A stretch of 64,000 nt of DNA, taken from contig DASVUX010000054.1 in assembly GCA_036386835.1 (NCBI GenBank), forward strand, positions 62,001 through 126,000, given 5' to 3'. Below are positions 1-8,031 of the stretch, piece by piece. A program made the position numbers and the translations under genes. The notes beneath the pieces are model-generated. The model did not search any database. It was given only the letters and a program-made list of their open reading frames with translations, and had not been told where the DNA came from. Position 1 is the stretch's first letter, and the number at the start of each line of letters is the position of its first letter. Origin of the DNA: 2-12-FULL-35-15 sp036386835 (GTDB taxonomy: Bacteria > Bacteroidota > Bacteroidia > 2-12-FULL-35-15).

Positions 1-45
1 AATAACAACCTCTGATGGAGTAACATCAATGATAAGTTCGTTCAC
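1..45 (-). CDS. rng: Ribonuclease E/G, N-terminal fragment (runs off window)
   Basis: Only the first 15 codons are present, starting at a GTG (43-45) and leaving through the left edge. The peptide reads VNELIIDVTPSEVVI, which matches the characteristic N-terminus of Bacteroidota RNase G (ELII.VTP.EV.IALLED). RNase E/G proteins are endoribonucleases of rRNA maturation and mRNA decay. The neighbouring HU and mutY genes fit the gene order common in this phylum. The call rests on a very short stretch plus synteny. Confidence 0.7.
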   Translation of the reverse strand, partial: MNELIIDVTPSEVVI

Positions 46-247
46 TTATATAATATTTTAATAAATACAATAACACAGCAATCCCGCGTATGCAGGACCC
101 GTGTCGTTATTTTTTCTGTAAATTGGATCAGATCCCGGAATTCCGGGAAAGATACAGATACGCAGGTAAATACTAAAACAGCCCTTTGACAAAAGCCGTT
201 TTAATATTTATTGACTGCTCAGAATAATGATCTCCCCTTAAGGAAAA

Positions 248-337
248 TTATTTTTTCTTATGTCTGTTTTTTCTCAAACGCTTTTTACGTTTGTGAGTAG
301 CCATTTTATGTCTTTTTCTTTTTTTACCGCTTGGCAT
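248..337 (-). CDS. 29-residue AURKAIP1/COX24-domain (mS38-like) basic protein
   Basis: A 29-codon ORF encodes an extremely basic peptide beginning MPSGKKRKRHKMATHKRKKR and ending RKNRHKKK before TAA. This is the small protein annotated in Bacteroidota as AURKAIP1/COX24 domain-containing. Its mitochondrial relative is the ribosomal protein mS38, so a role on the ribosome is likely. Nothing else in the sequence shows function. It lies between the TPR gene and rng on the same strand, consistent with an operon of translation/RNA genes. Gene finders commonly miss it because of its size. Confidence 0.85.
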   Translation of the reverse strand: MPSGKKRKRHKMATHKRKKRLRKNRHKKK

Positions 338-370
338 AACTACGAATTTTTAAATTGTTTAATATTTTAT

Positions 371-1228
371 TTATTTATTCTCTTTTGGAAAGTCCTGTGC
401 GGACAGCTTATTAATGTAATCCTGAACTTCGGTTTTGATTGTTGCATCTTCAACCAGGTTCCTGTATTTTTCAAGACTCTTTATTGCATTCGCCTTATCG
501 CCTTTTTGTTCGTAAGCATCTGCCAGGTGCAGGTATGCCTCAATAAAATCAGGCTGGATCTTCAGCACTTTTTCAAACCTTGCGATCGCTTTGTCCCATT
601 GCCCGGACTTTTCCGAGAAAAAGGCAAAGTTCAGCTGCAGGTTCACATTGTTCGAGTCTGTTTTCTCAACTTCCTTCAGCAATCCGATCCCTTTCATCGG
701 TTCAGCGCTTCCTTCCACATAACATGCTCCGAGGTTGATCTTCGCTTCTGTGTTGGCAGGATTCAGCTGAACTGTTTTTTCGTAACATTCAATGGCTTTA
801 CTGTACAGCATCGGGCGTTCAGTTTCCGGAGCAAAACGTGTTGAACCATAATACCTGTTGCCGGCTTCCATCCAGTTCTTCTCATTCGGAGAAGCAATGG
901 CAGCCTGTTCCATATAATGCGCTGCGATTACCGGCTGCCGTAAACTATCCCACATTCCGATCATATTCTGGTAAGCGGTTTTCTTATCAGGTGAACTCTT
1001 CAATTCATCTTCAAGTTTAACAACGGCCTGCTTCTGGGATGTGCTCAGCTTTTCTTTTGCCGATTCCACCAAGGTATTCATGGAAGAGCCGTCATGGTCA
1101 TGCCCTGCGTGATCCGACAAAGGAGCTTTCGCTTTCTCAGGCAGCTTTGTATTTGCTAATAATAAAAGAACGATCAGTATTAATGAACCTGCTATTACAA
1201 AAATTTGTTTTTTATTTACAGATTTCAT
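371..1228 (-). CDS. Membrane-anchored tetratricopeptide repeat protein
   Basis: 285 residues. One N-terminal hydrophobic helix (about residues 9-26) is followed by a short His/Asp-rich stretch (DHAGHDHDG, about 39-47). Several TPR units then follow (e.g. AIECYEKTVQLNPANTEA and AIARFEKVLKIQPDFIEA). The topology suggests a periplasmic TPR scaffold anchored in the inner membrane. It sits between the HU gene and the mS38-like gene on the same strand. TPRs mediate protein-protein contacts; the partner cannot be told from sequence. The His-rich stretch could bind metal, but this is speculative. Confidence 0.8.
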   Translation of the reverse strand: MKSVNKKQIFVIAGSLILIVLLLLANTKLPEKAKAPLSDHAGHDHDGSSMNTLVESAKEKLSTSQKQAVVKLEDELKSSPDKKTAYQNMIGMWDSLRQPVIAAHYMEQAAIASPNEKNWMEAGNRYYGSTRFAPETERPMLYSKAIECYEKTVQLNPANTEAKINLGACYVEGSAEPMKGIGLLKEVEKTDSNNVNLQLNFAFFSEKSGQWDKAIARFEKVLKIQPDFIEAYLHLADAYEQKGDKANAIKSLEKYRNLVEDATIKTEVQDYINKLSAQDFPKENK

Positions 1229-1236
1229 TTTTTGAG

Positions 1237-1282
1237 TATTTCAGATTTCAAATCCTGTACTGCGGATCTGAAATTTGAAATT
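1237..1282. repeat. Imperfect inverted repeat of the ATTTCAGATTT type
   Basis: Two arms of about 17 bases (ATTTCAGATTTCAAATC and its near-complement) flank a short spacer between the HU and TPR genes. AT-rich arms without a U-tract argue against a simple terminator. Related ATTTCAGATTT words occur at the gldE/gldD junction and before serS, so this may be a dispersed intergenic family. Confidence 0.5.
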
Positions 1283-1289
1283 GGAATTT

Positions 1290-1589
1290 TTAAACTGTTG
1301 CTTCCTTCTTTACGTTTTTCTTAACCTTTTCAGTAAAGGTCTTAGCCGGTTTAAAGGCCGGAACGTAATGTGCTGGAATAATGATAGTTGTGTTCTTAGA
1401 GATGTTACGGCCTGTCTTTTCAGCACGTTTCTTTACTATAAAGCTCCCAAACCCTCTTAAATATACATTCTCACCTGCCACCATTGAATTTCTCACTGTT
1501 TTCATAAATGCTTCAACCGAAGCCTGTACTGCTACTTTCTCAATACCTGTTTTTTCTGCAATCTCGTTAATGATGTCTGCCTTTGTCAT
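1290..1589 (-). CDS. hup: HU family DNA-binding protein
   Basis: 99 residues with the HU/IHF fold. The N-terminal helices (MTKADIINEIAEKTGIEK) are followed by the beta-arm region with the RGFGSFIVKKR and AEKTGRNISKN signatures, in which GRN and the following residues contact DNA. The C-terminal tail is Lys-rich and slightly longer than the 90-residue average. HU bends and compacts DNA. It is divergent from mutY; its promoter lies at 1648-1676. Start chosen as ATG 1587-1589, matching the family N-terminus. Confidence 0.95.
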   Translation of the reverse strand: MTKADIINEIAEKTGIEKVAVQASVEAFMKTVRNSMVAGENVYLRGFGSFIVKKRAEKTGRNISKNTTIIIPAHYVPAFKPAKTFTEKVKKNVKKEATV

Positions 1590-1647
1590 GCGTCTATAAT
1601 CTATTTATAATCAAACAATTAATTCAAAAAAATTAAATTTAGGGTTG

Positions 1648-1676
1648 CAAAGATAGGATTAAAATCTATATTCAAA
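1648..1676 (-). promoter_or_regulatory. Bacteroidota-type promoter for the HU gene
   Basis: On the minus strand TTTG is followed, after 17 bases, by TATCTTTG, an exact TAnnTTTG -7 element. It lies about 60 bases upstream of the HU start codon. The spacing is slightly short of the usual 19-21. Confidence 0.55.
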
Positions 1677-1687
1677 AATTAAAATCG

Positions 1688-1695
1688 TAATTTTG
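1688..1695 (+). promoter_or_regulatory. Candidate -7 element for mutY
   Basis: TAATTTTG matches the TAnnTTTG -7 consensus 36 bases upstream of the mutY start. No good TTTG -33 element is seen at the expected distance, so this is tentative. Confidence 0.35.
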
Positions 1696-1730
1696 CCCCG
1701 TTCTTAACAAAAAACACCTCTTTTTCTTTC

Positions 1731-2783
1731 ATGAAGGACTTTTCGGGGATACTCAGTGCCTGGTACCTGCGCCACAAGCGAGATTTGCCATGGCGTAATA
1801 CTAAAGACCCTTACCTGATATGGCTTTCAGAGATTATTCTTCAGCAGACAAGAGTTGACCAGGGAATGGCGTATTATTTAAAATTTGCCAAAGCTTTCCC
1901 AACTGTTAACCATCTCGCGGAAGCAGGGAGTGAAAACGTGATGAAGCTCTGGCAGGGCCTCGGTTATTACTCACGGGCCCGCAACCTGCATTCTGCAGCC
2001 AAAACAGTATCTGCAGAATTCAATGGTAAATTCCCTTCTTCCTACGCTGATATCCGCTCATTAAAAGGTGTTGGTGAATATACCGCTGCAGCTGTCGCCT
2101 CTTTCGCTTTTAATAAGCCTCATGCTGTTGTGGATGGAAATGTTTACCGCGTGCTTGCACGTGTATTTGGCATGGAGAGCCCTATAGACAGTGGCAACGG
2201 AAAAAAGGAATTTCTTAAACTTGCCAATGAACTGCTTGATAAGAAGGATCCTGCCACACATAACCAGGCGATCATGGAATTTGGCGCACTTCAGTGCAAG
2301 CCTGTAAATCCCGATTGCGGTGTGTGTCCCCTCAATTTCAAATGCTATGCTTTCGCGAAGAAAAAGATTTCAGAGCTGCCGGTGAAGGCTAAAAAAACAA
2401 AAGTGCGGGACAGGTTCTTTAATTATATAATATTAAAGAATAAGGATAACACGATAATCAATAAACGGAAGGAGAAGGATATCTGGACCGACTTGTATGA
2501 TTTTCCACTCCTTGAAACCGGATCAGAAGTAAATGAGCCGGATTTTCTGGCATCTGAGGAATGGAGATCACTGATAGGAAAAAATAAATATATCATTCGT
2601 TCTGTTTCACCGCAATACAAACATGTGCTCAGCCATCAGAAGATCTATGCGAGGTTCTGGGAGGTGGAATGTTCTTTCGTCCTGGAAAAAGTTGTGTCTC
2701 CGGACGCTATCATAATAAAACAGAAAGATATCCATAAATACGCTGTGCCGCGGCTGATCGAGAATTATCTTGAAGGGAAATAG
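1731..2783 (+). CDS. mutY: A/G-specific adenine glycosylase MutY
   Basis: 350 residues. The HhH-GPD fold has the catalytic Glu34 (WLSEIILQQTRV), helix-hairpin-helix LKGVGEYTAAAV (111-122) and the catalytic Asp135 in VVDGNVYRV. The [4Fe-4S] ligands are Cys189, 196, 199 and 205 (C-x6-C-x2-C-x5-C). A C-terminal NUDIX-like 8-oxoG recognition domain follows from about 225. The enzyme removes adenine mispaired with 8-oxoguanine. It is divergent from HU and followed by ssb, a conserved order in this phylum. Confidence 0.96.
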   Translation: MKDFSGILSAWYLRHKRDLPWRNTKDPYLIWLSEIILQQTRVDQGMAYYLKFAKAFPTVNHLAEAGSENVMKLWQGLGYYSRARNLHSAAKTVSAEFNGKFPSSYADIRSLKGVGEYTAAAVASFAFNKPHAVVDGNVYRVLARVFGMESPIDSGNGKKEFLKLANELLDKKDPATHNQAIMEFGALQCKPVNPDCGVCPLNFKCYAFAKKKISELPVKAKKTKVRDRFFNYIILKNKDNTIINKRKEKDIWTDLYDFPLLETGSEVNEPDFLASEEWRSLIGKNKYIIRSVSPQYKHVLSHQKIYARFWEVECSFVLEKVVSPDAIIIKQKDIHKYAVPRLIENYLEGK

Positions 2784-2829
2784 TGATTCAGCTCTGCGTT
2801 AAGAAACTGCTGAAATGAACATTGAATCA

Positions 2830-2861
2830 TTTGATTTCCATTCTTCCAATCCTTATCTTTG
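2830..2861 (+). promoter_or_regulatory. Bacteroidota-type promoter for ssb
   Basis: TTTG (2830-2833), a 20-base spacer and TATCTTTG (2854-2861) give an essentially perfect match to the phylum's -33/-7 consensus. It ends 22 bases before the ssb start codon. Confidence 0.7.
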
Positions 2862-2883
2862 TTAACATCAAAAATCTCAAAGA

Positions 2884-3282
2884 ATGGCGGGCGTTAATAA
2901 AGTAATACTTGTAGGAAACCTGGGCAAAGACCCTGAAGTGCGTCATCTTGAAGGCGGAGCTTCTGTTGCTAATTTTACGCTTGCAACAAGTGAATATTAT
3001 AAAGACAAAAGCGGAAGCAGGATCGAGCAGACCGAATGGCACAGCATTGTTGTATGGAGAGGACTTGCCGATGTAGCTGAAAAATATCTTAAAAAAGGAA
3101 TGACTGTTTATATTGAAGGTAAGATCCGCAGCCGCTCCTGGGATGATAAAGAAGGCGTTAAGCATTATAAGACAGAAATAGTTGCCGATGCCCTCACGAT
3201 TCTCAGTAAAAAGGAAAACAGCCAGGGACAGGGTGGAGAAGACCATGAACTACCGAAAACAGAGGATGATCTGCCGTTCTGA
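2884..3282 (+). CDS. ssb: Single-stranded DNA-binding protein
   Basis: 132 residues. The OB-fold begins at MAGVNKVILVGNLGKDPEVR and includes the conserved WHSIVVWRGLADVAEKYLKKG segment. The low-complexity linker is short. The acidic C-terminal tip DDLPF is the docking site for SSB partners such as RecQ and exonucleases. It coats ssDNA in replication and repair, and is flanked by mutY and gldE. Confidence 0.96.
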   Translation: MAGVNKVILVGNLGKDPEVRHLEGGASVANFTLATSEYYKDKSGSRIEQTEWHSIVVWRGLADVAEKYLKKGMTVYIEGKIRSRSWDDKEGVKHYKTEIVADALTILSKKENSQGQGGEDHELPKTEDDLPF

Positions 3283-3350
3283 ACTGCGGTATAGAATGTA
3301 AGGGTAAAATCATACCTTTACACCTTAAATTTTTTGTTTAACTAAATTAA

Positions 3351-4712
3351 TTGTCGTTGGACCTCCCGGGTACTTTTTTTCTTAATCTTCCATTTCAGCC
3401 CGTACTGGGTGTTGTTGTAAAATCCTTTAGTGTAAGCATTGCCATTTCCATTTTTATCATGCTGCTGCTGCTCGTGGTTGTGGCGCTTGTATCCGCAGCG
3501 GAGTCAGCTTTCTTTTCGCTTGCACCAAGCGACATGGAAGAACTTAAAGAGTCGGATGCCAAGCGTGACGATAAGATCCTTCTTTTGATCAACACACCTA
3601 AACGTTTGCTGGCCACACTTCTCATAAGCATCAATTTTATCAATATCGCGATCGTTATACTTTCCACTTTTGTATTTGATGAGCTTTTTGATTTTTCCAT
3701 GAACCCCACACTTGGATTTGTGATCCAGGTTGTGGCTGTGACTTTTCTTATCTTATTGGTAGGAGAGGTTATTCCAAAGATCTATGCAACGCAGAACCCG
3801 CTTAGCACTTCACGGACACTTTTATATTTTGTTCTCGTACTTCAGAAGATCTTTTATCCATTGAGCAGCGTACTTGTATTTTCCACCTCAATGATGGACA
3901 GGCTTGTAAAACCCAAAACCCATAACATTTCGGTTGATGAGCTGTCACATGCCCTGGAGCTTACATCCGATGAGGATATCCCTGAAGGGGACCATAAAAT
4001 CCTCAGGGGGATTGTAAAGTTCGGGAATACAGACGTTAAGCAGATCATGAAGCCGCGGATGGATGTAACGGCTTTTGAATACAATACAGGCTATAAGAAA
4101 CTCCTGGATGAGATCACGCATTATGGTTTTTCCCGGGTCCCTATATATAAAGATGCGCTCGACCATGTTACGGGAGTTTTATTTACAAAGGATCTTCTCC
4201 AGTATATTGAACAACCTGATGATTTTAAATGGCAGTCTATTATCCGGCCGCCATTCTTTGTTCCCGAGAATAAAAAGATCGATGATCTTCTCCGTGAGTT
4301 TCAGCATAAAAAAATCCATCTCGCAATCGTTGTCGATGAATATGGGGGCACTTCCGGGATAGTTACTCTTGAAGATGTGATCGAAGAAATTGTAGGTGAG
4401 ATCAACGATGAGTTTGATGATGATGACCTGGTTTATTCAAAGCTGGATGATAATAATTATGTATTCGAGGGAAAAGCCCACCTTAATGATGTTTACCGCA
4501 TCCTTGAAATTGATGGGGATGTTTTTGAAGATGCAAAAGGACAGGCCGATACGCTGGGCGGATTGATCCTTGAGCTGGAAGAGCGGATCCCTAAAAAGGG
4601 TGAGCGGATCCGGTTTGAAAACTTATTATTTACGATCGAAGCGGCAGATAACCGCAGGATCAAACGTGTTAAGATCACGATTGAAAGAAAGGAAGAAGAA
4701 GATGAGGATTAG
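3351..4712 (+). CDS. gldE: GldE, CNNM/CBS/CorC-domain gliding-associated membrane protein
   Basis: 453 residues. Order: a short N-terminal segment, a CNNM (DUF21) transmembrane domain with several helices (about 25-190), a CBS pair (about 205-340; VVDEYGGTSGIVTLEDVIEEIVGEI) and a CorC/HlyC transporter-associated domain to the acidic C-terminus. The start is TTG 3351, because the preceding sequence has no ATG and the N-terminus resembles GldE proteins. It overlaps gldD by 11 bases, the standard gldE-gldD pair. GldE is associated with gliding/T9SS; ion transport is inferred from the family. Confidence 0.88.
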   Translation: MSLDLPGTFFLNLPFQPVLGVVVKSFSVSIAISIFIMLLLLVVVALVSAAESAFFSLAPSDMEELKESDAKRDDKILLLINTPKRLLATLLISINFINIAIVILSTFVFDELFDFSMNPTLGFVIQVVAVTFLILLVGEVIPKIYATQNPLSTSRTLLYFVLVLQKIFYPLSSVLVFSTSMMDRLVKPKTHNISVDELSHALELTSDEDIPEGDHKILRGIVKFGNTDVKQIMKPRMDVTAFEYNTGYKKLLDEITHYGFSRVPIYKDALDHVTGVLFTKDLLQYIEQPDDFKWQSIIRPPFFVPENKKIDDLLREFQHKKIHLAIVVDEYGGTSGIVTLEDVIEEIVGEINDEFDDDDLVYSKLDDNNYVFEGKAHLNDVYRILEIDGDVFEDAKGQADTLGGLILELEERIPKKGERIRFENLLFTIEAADNRRIKRVKITIERKEEEDED

Positions 4713-5397
4713 GATTTCAGATTTTAGATTTCAGATTTCCAGATTGCTTTTATTCCGGAATTTACTTTTCAATTCTACCCGGAGGCTTTTTGGGATTTTT
4801 TCTGTATTGCTCATCAGTATTTGTGTCACCTCTTGCGGCAACGAAGAGGATGATACCATTGCTCCAAAGCCGCGTGCATATTTCCGCCTTTCTTTCCCTG
4901 AAAAAAAATATGTAATGTATGATTCTATCTGTCCTTTCAGATTCCAGGTGCCTGCTTATTCCAGGATGCAGAAAGATGATCATTCGGGTTCAGAGCCCTG
5001 TTGGCTTAATCTGAATATTCCTTCACTTAACGCCACTTTACACCTCAGTTATAAAACGGTAAGTAATAACCTTCATGATTACCTTGAAGATACATACACG
5101 CTTGCCTCAAAACACCAGATCAAAGCTTCCGGGATAGAGGAAACGGTAATTGACATGAAATCGAAAAAGGTGTATGGCCTTGTATACGAAATTGGTGGTA
5201 ATGCTGCCTCATCAATCCAGTTCTTCCTGACTGACAGCACACAGCATTTCTTACGCGGGGCCTTGTATTTTAATTCAGTACCTAACACCGATTCAATTAA
5301 GCCTGCTCTGGAATTTGTAAGAGCGGATATCTATAAGATGATCGAAACCTTTGAGTGGAAAGGATCTACGCTCGCTGCTCCGAAACCATTAAAATAA
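4702..5397 (+). CDS. gldD: Gliding motility lipoprotein GldD
   Basis: 231 residues from ATG 4702. A lipoprotein signal ends in ICVTSC, followed by the GldD core (PRAYFRLSFPEKKY, CPFRFQVPAYS, PCWLNLNIPSLNATLHLSYK). The first dozen residues translate the ATTTCAGATTT-type repeat, so the real start could be the TTG at 4744. GldD is required for gliding and type IX secretion in Flavobacterium. Its 3' end overlaps the convergent ctaA gene by 32 bases. Confidence 0.88.
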   Translation: MRIRISDFRFQISRLLLFRNLLFNSTRRLFGIFSVLLISICVTSCGNEEDDTIAPKPRAYFRLSFPEKKYVMYDSICPFRFQVPAYSRMQKDDHSGSEPCWLNLNIPSLNATLHLSYKTVSNNLHDYLEDTYTLASKHQIKASGIEETVIDMKSKKVYGLVYEIGGNAASSIQFFLTDSTQHFLRGALYFNSVPNTDSIKPALEFVRADIYKMIETFEWKGSTLAAPKPLK

Positions 5398-6322
5398 TCC
5401 TGTATTGCAATCCGAATGCAATGCATGCCATAAGAAAATGGATTGGCTGAAAAACGGGAGGCAGTGCGAAGTAATTCAAAATAACCCCGGCTCCAAAAGC
5501 AATTCCCAGGACAAGGAGCAACAACTTTCCTTTATTTTTTAACTGATCGCTGGCGGTGCTTTTATGCAGCTTGTAAACAAACCAGGTATTTAGCAGCATC
5601 AGAAGAATTGAAAAGGATCTGTGGATATAGAATGACACTCCAAGGTTATCCGCGATTTGTGGCCTGAAAACTTCATCAAAATTTTTTAAAAGCACATCAA
5701 CAGCTTCCCTCACCTGGGTGCCGAGCATGACCTGGATTACAGTAAGAAGCAAGATAACCATACTCCATTTTCTAAAATAAGGATCACTGATCTTCTCCGG
5801 TGCTGTCCCGTTTAATTTTTTTGCCCTGTGTATTATGGCAATAGCAACAGCCAGGATGATAAGTGCTGCAACCATGTGAATGGTGATCTTTACCGGGGCG
5901 AGATTGCTGCTCACTACTTTTGCGCCCAGCCATCCCTGGAACCCGATTAGAATAAATTCAATGAATGATAAGCGGAAAATACTTATATCTGTTTTCCTGA
6001 ACCTGAAGGAGAAAAGAAACTGAAAGAAGATCAGCACTCCGAGTATTGCACCAAACAAGCGGTTCACATATTCCACCCAGGTGTTAAGCGCATTGAATTC
6101 GGCAACAGCATGATGTTCCCCTGCATAGATCTCTTTATAATCTGCGGGCAGCTGGGAAACATCGGTAGGCGGGATCCAGTTCCCAAAACATTTGGGCCAG
6201 TCGGGACAACCCATGCCTGATCCGGTAGCCCTTACTACCGAACCTGCAATTATTACAAGGTAAACGAAAATTAAAGTGATCTGTGAAAGTCTTATGAAAC
6301 GCTGTATGGCCGAAGAATTCAT
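5366..6322 (-). CDS. ctaA: Heme A synthase (CtaA/COX15)
   Basis: 318 residues with about eight transmembrane helices. The conserved N-terminal motif SVVRATGSGMGCPDWPKCFG contains the paired cysteines, and histidine-bearing helices follow (GEHHAVAEFN, KITIHMVAAL, YIHRSFSILL, FQPIHFLMAC) that ligand heme. It oxidises heme O to heme A for aa3-type oxidases, so the organism respires aerobically. It is convergent with gldD. No cytochrome oxidase genes are adjacent here. Confidence 0.93.
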   Translation of the reverse strand: MNSSAIQRFIRLSQITLIFVYLVIIAGSVVRATGSGMGCPDWPKCFGNWIPPTDVSQLPADYKEIYAGEHHAVAEFNALNTWVEYVNRLFGAILGVLIFFQFLFSFRFRKTDISIFRLSFIEFILIGFQGWLGAKVVSSNLAPVKITIHMVAALIILAVAIAIIHRAKKLNGTAPEKISDPYFRKWSMVILLLTVIQVMLGTQVREAVDVLLKNFDEVFRPQIADNLGVSFYIHRSFSILLMLLNTWFVYKLHKSTASDQLKNKGKLLLLVLGIAFGAGVILNYFALPPVFQPIHFLMACIAFGLQYRIILMVSEQRA

Positions 6323-6413
6323 CTGCTGTTATTATGCTGTAAAATTAGGAAATGTTTTCTAGCGGGAGTGTATTTTCCTTCATTTCGGAGGAGTTTAAAC
6401 CATTTGCCTTAAA

Positions 6414-6443
6414 GGGAAAAAAAGAGGCCCGGTTTCGGGCCTT
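6414..6443 (-). terminator. Rho-independent terminator downstream of the plug-domain gene
   Basis: On the minus strand AAGGCCCG-AAAC-CGGGCCTC forms a GC-rich hairpin followed by a T-run, just past the stop of the gene at 6446-7210. Confidence 0.85.
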
Positions 6444-6445
6444 CT

Positions 6446-7210
6446 TTACTTTTTATTTTGAGCTTCCTTCTCGATCCGGTCCCTTCGCTGCATTTCCTTC
6501 TTCCTCATTTCCCATTTATATTCCTTGGTGGTTATAATTACGATCCCTCCTGTACAATCACCGTATTCAGCAGGTACTCCGCCCGTAAGGACTTCCATTC
6601 CCGCAATCCCGAGTCCCGGTACTTCAGGGCTATTCATAACCTTATTCCCGTCTATGATGTATTGAGTGCTTCCTCTTCTTGAACCTCTTACATACATATC
6701 TTTACCGTCATCGGTAGGCATTACACCCGGTGTAACACTAACTGCCAGTGCAACTATGTCACCTTTTGAAACCGGCATTTTCTCGATCTGGTCAATCCGG
6801 ATGGAAGTCATTGTTGAATAGATCGGGTTAATAATGGTTTTTTCGAACGCTTTTTCTTCAACTACTACTGTTCCAAGGGTATTGTCGGCCGGGTTCAGCT
6901 TTGTACTTACATAAGCAACCTGTGCCGGATCGATGTTTACTTTCCTGATCCGCTGAGGTGTCATTCCCATTGAACTGATCTCGATATCATAATCCCCCGG
7001 GCTGATCTGTTTAATAGTGTAATTCCCGTCCGGGTCAGTTGATGCTCCGGCAACCATTGTTGAGTCTTCCAGCACCCTGATCACAGCACCAAAGATCGGT
7101 GCCGCATCCTGGTCGGTGATCGTGCCCCTTACCATTCCGGTGGTTTGAGCATAAATAAGGTTGCCTGTCATTAATAATGCTGCAACCGAAATTCGTGTTA
7201 AAGTCTTCAT
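6446..7210 (-). CDS. Carboxypeptidase-regulatory plus TonB-plug protein without a barrel
   Basis: 254 residues. A signal peptide (about 1-21, ...GNLIYAQ) is followed by a CarboxypepD_reg/beta-sandwich domain (about 25-105; GTITDQDAAPIFGAVIRV). A TonB-receptor plug-like domain follows (about 130-230; GMEVLTGGVPAEYGDCTGGIVIITTK). The protein then ends in a charged, helix-prone tail (KEMQRRDRIEKEAQNKK) where a receptor would carry its 22-strand barrel. No further barrel sequence is seen downstream; a terminator follows at once. It may be an adaptor or a relic. Its own promoter region (7211-7456) is divergent from the sigma factor gene. Confidence 0.82.
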   Translation of the reverse strand: MKTLTRISVAALLMTGNLIYAQTTGMVRGTITDQDAAPIFGAVIRVLEDSTMVAGASTDPDGNYTIKQISPGDYDIEISSMGMTPQRIRKVNIDPAQVAYVSTKLNPADNTLGTVVVEEKAFEKTIINPIYSTMTSIRIDQIEKMPVSKGDIVALAVSVTPGVMPTDDGKDMYVRGSRRGSTQYIIDGNKVMNSPEVPGLGIAGMEVLTGGVPAEYGDCTGGIVIITTKEYKWEMRKKEMQRRDRIEKEAQNKK

Positions 7211-7456
7211 GTTTTTTAAAGTTTATGTGATTATTGACTGGCGCTTTTGCCTGGTTTTGCAGTTAAGACGAAAGCTCCTCAGATATTCCACATAAAAAAT
7301 ATTTAAAACCAAATTGGTGCCGTTCGTTTCAAAATCATACCGCTTACTCATTAACAATAACAAAAAAAGAACCACCCGGGTTAAACTGTATGGAATCTGA
7401 CAATAAGATACGTCTTAACATCAGAACCGATTCCGGGCCACCAGAAACACAAACGT

Positions 7457-8023
7457 ATGAGCTTCGCTTCAAACATCCGGTATTACAGTGATAACGAACT
7501 GATCACGCTGTACAAGAAGACAGGGGACAAAGTTTATGTCGGTGAGCTTTTTAAACGTTATTCACACCTTGTTCTTGGAATGTGCATCCAATATTTTAAA
7601 GATAAAGATACGGCCAAGGATATGCTGATCAGGATTTTTGAAAAGCTCTTTGATGAATTAAAAAGGCGCGAGGTGGAAAACTTTAAGGCCTGGCTCACTT
7701 TCGTGGTAAGAAATTTCTGCATATCTGAAATAAGGAAGCTGCAGACAGAGCAAGCACGGATTTCCGAATACAGCCTTGATCTTAAAAGTGAGCCGCTGAA
7801 TGATGAAATGCCCGAAGATAAGATTGAAAAGCAGATCAGTGAGCTTGAGAATGCTTTAAAGGAGCTGAATCCGTTTCAGAAGAAATGCATCGAGCTGTTC
7901 TATTTCAAGAATATGAGCTATAGCCAGATAACGGATATTACAGGTTATTCTATAAATGAGGTTAAAAGCTATATACAGAACGGTAAACGGAACCTCAGGC
8001 TAATACTAACCGAAGTTAAATAA
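7457..8023 (+). CDS. ECF-like RNA polymerase sigma-70 factor
   Basis: 188 residues. Sigma region 2 is at about 20-85 (LFKRYSHLVLGMCIQYFKD, DMLIRIFEKLF, FKAWLTFVVRNFCISEIRK). Region 4 is at about 125-185 (LNPFQKKCIELFYFKNMSYSQITDITGYS, then the recognition helix NEVKSYIQNGKRNLR). It directs polymerase to an unknown regulon. The next gene starts 8 bases downstream and has the look of its anti-sigma factor. Confidence 0.9.
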   Translation: MSFASNIRYYSDNELITLYKKTGDKVYVGELFKRYSHLVLGMCIQYFKDKDTAKDMLIRIFEKLFDELKRREVENFKAWLTFVVRNFCISEIRKLQTEQARISEYSLDLKSEPLNDEMPEDKIEKQISELENALKELNPFQKKCIELFYFKNMSYSQITDITGYSINEVKSYIQNGKRNLRLILTEVK

Positions 8024-8031
8024 CGTCCCCC

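Noticed and set aside
134..147. Perfect palindrome CCCGGAATTCCGGG between rng and the mS38-like gene
   Set aside because: It could be an operator, but there is no repeat of it or nearby regulator in view.
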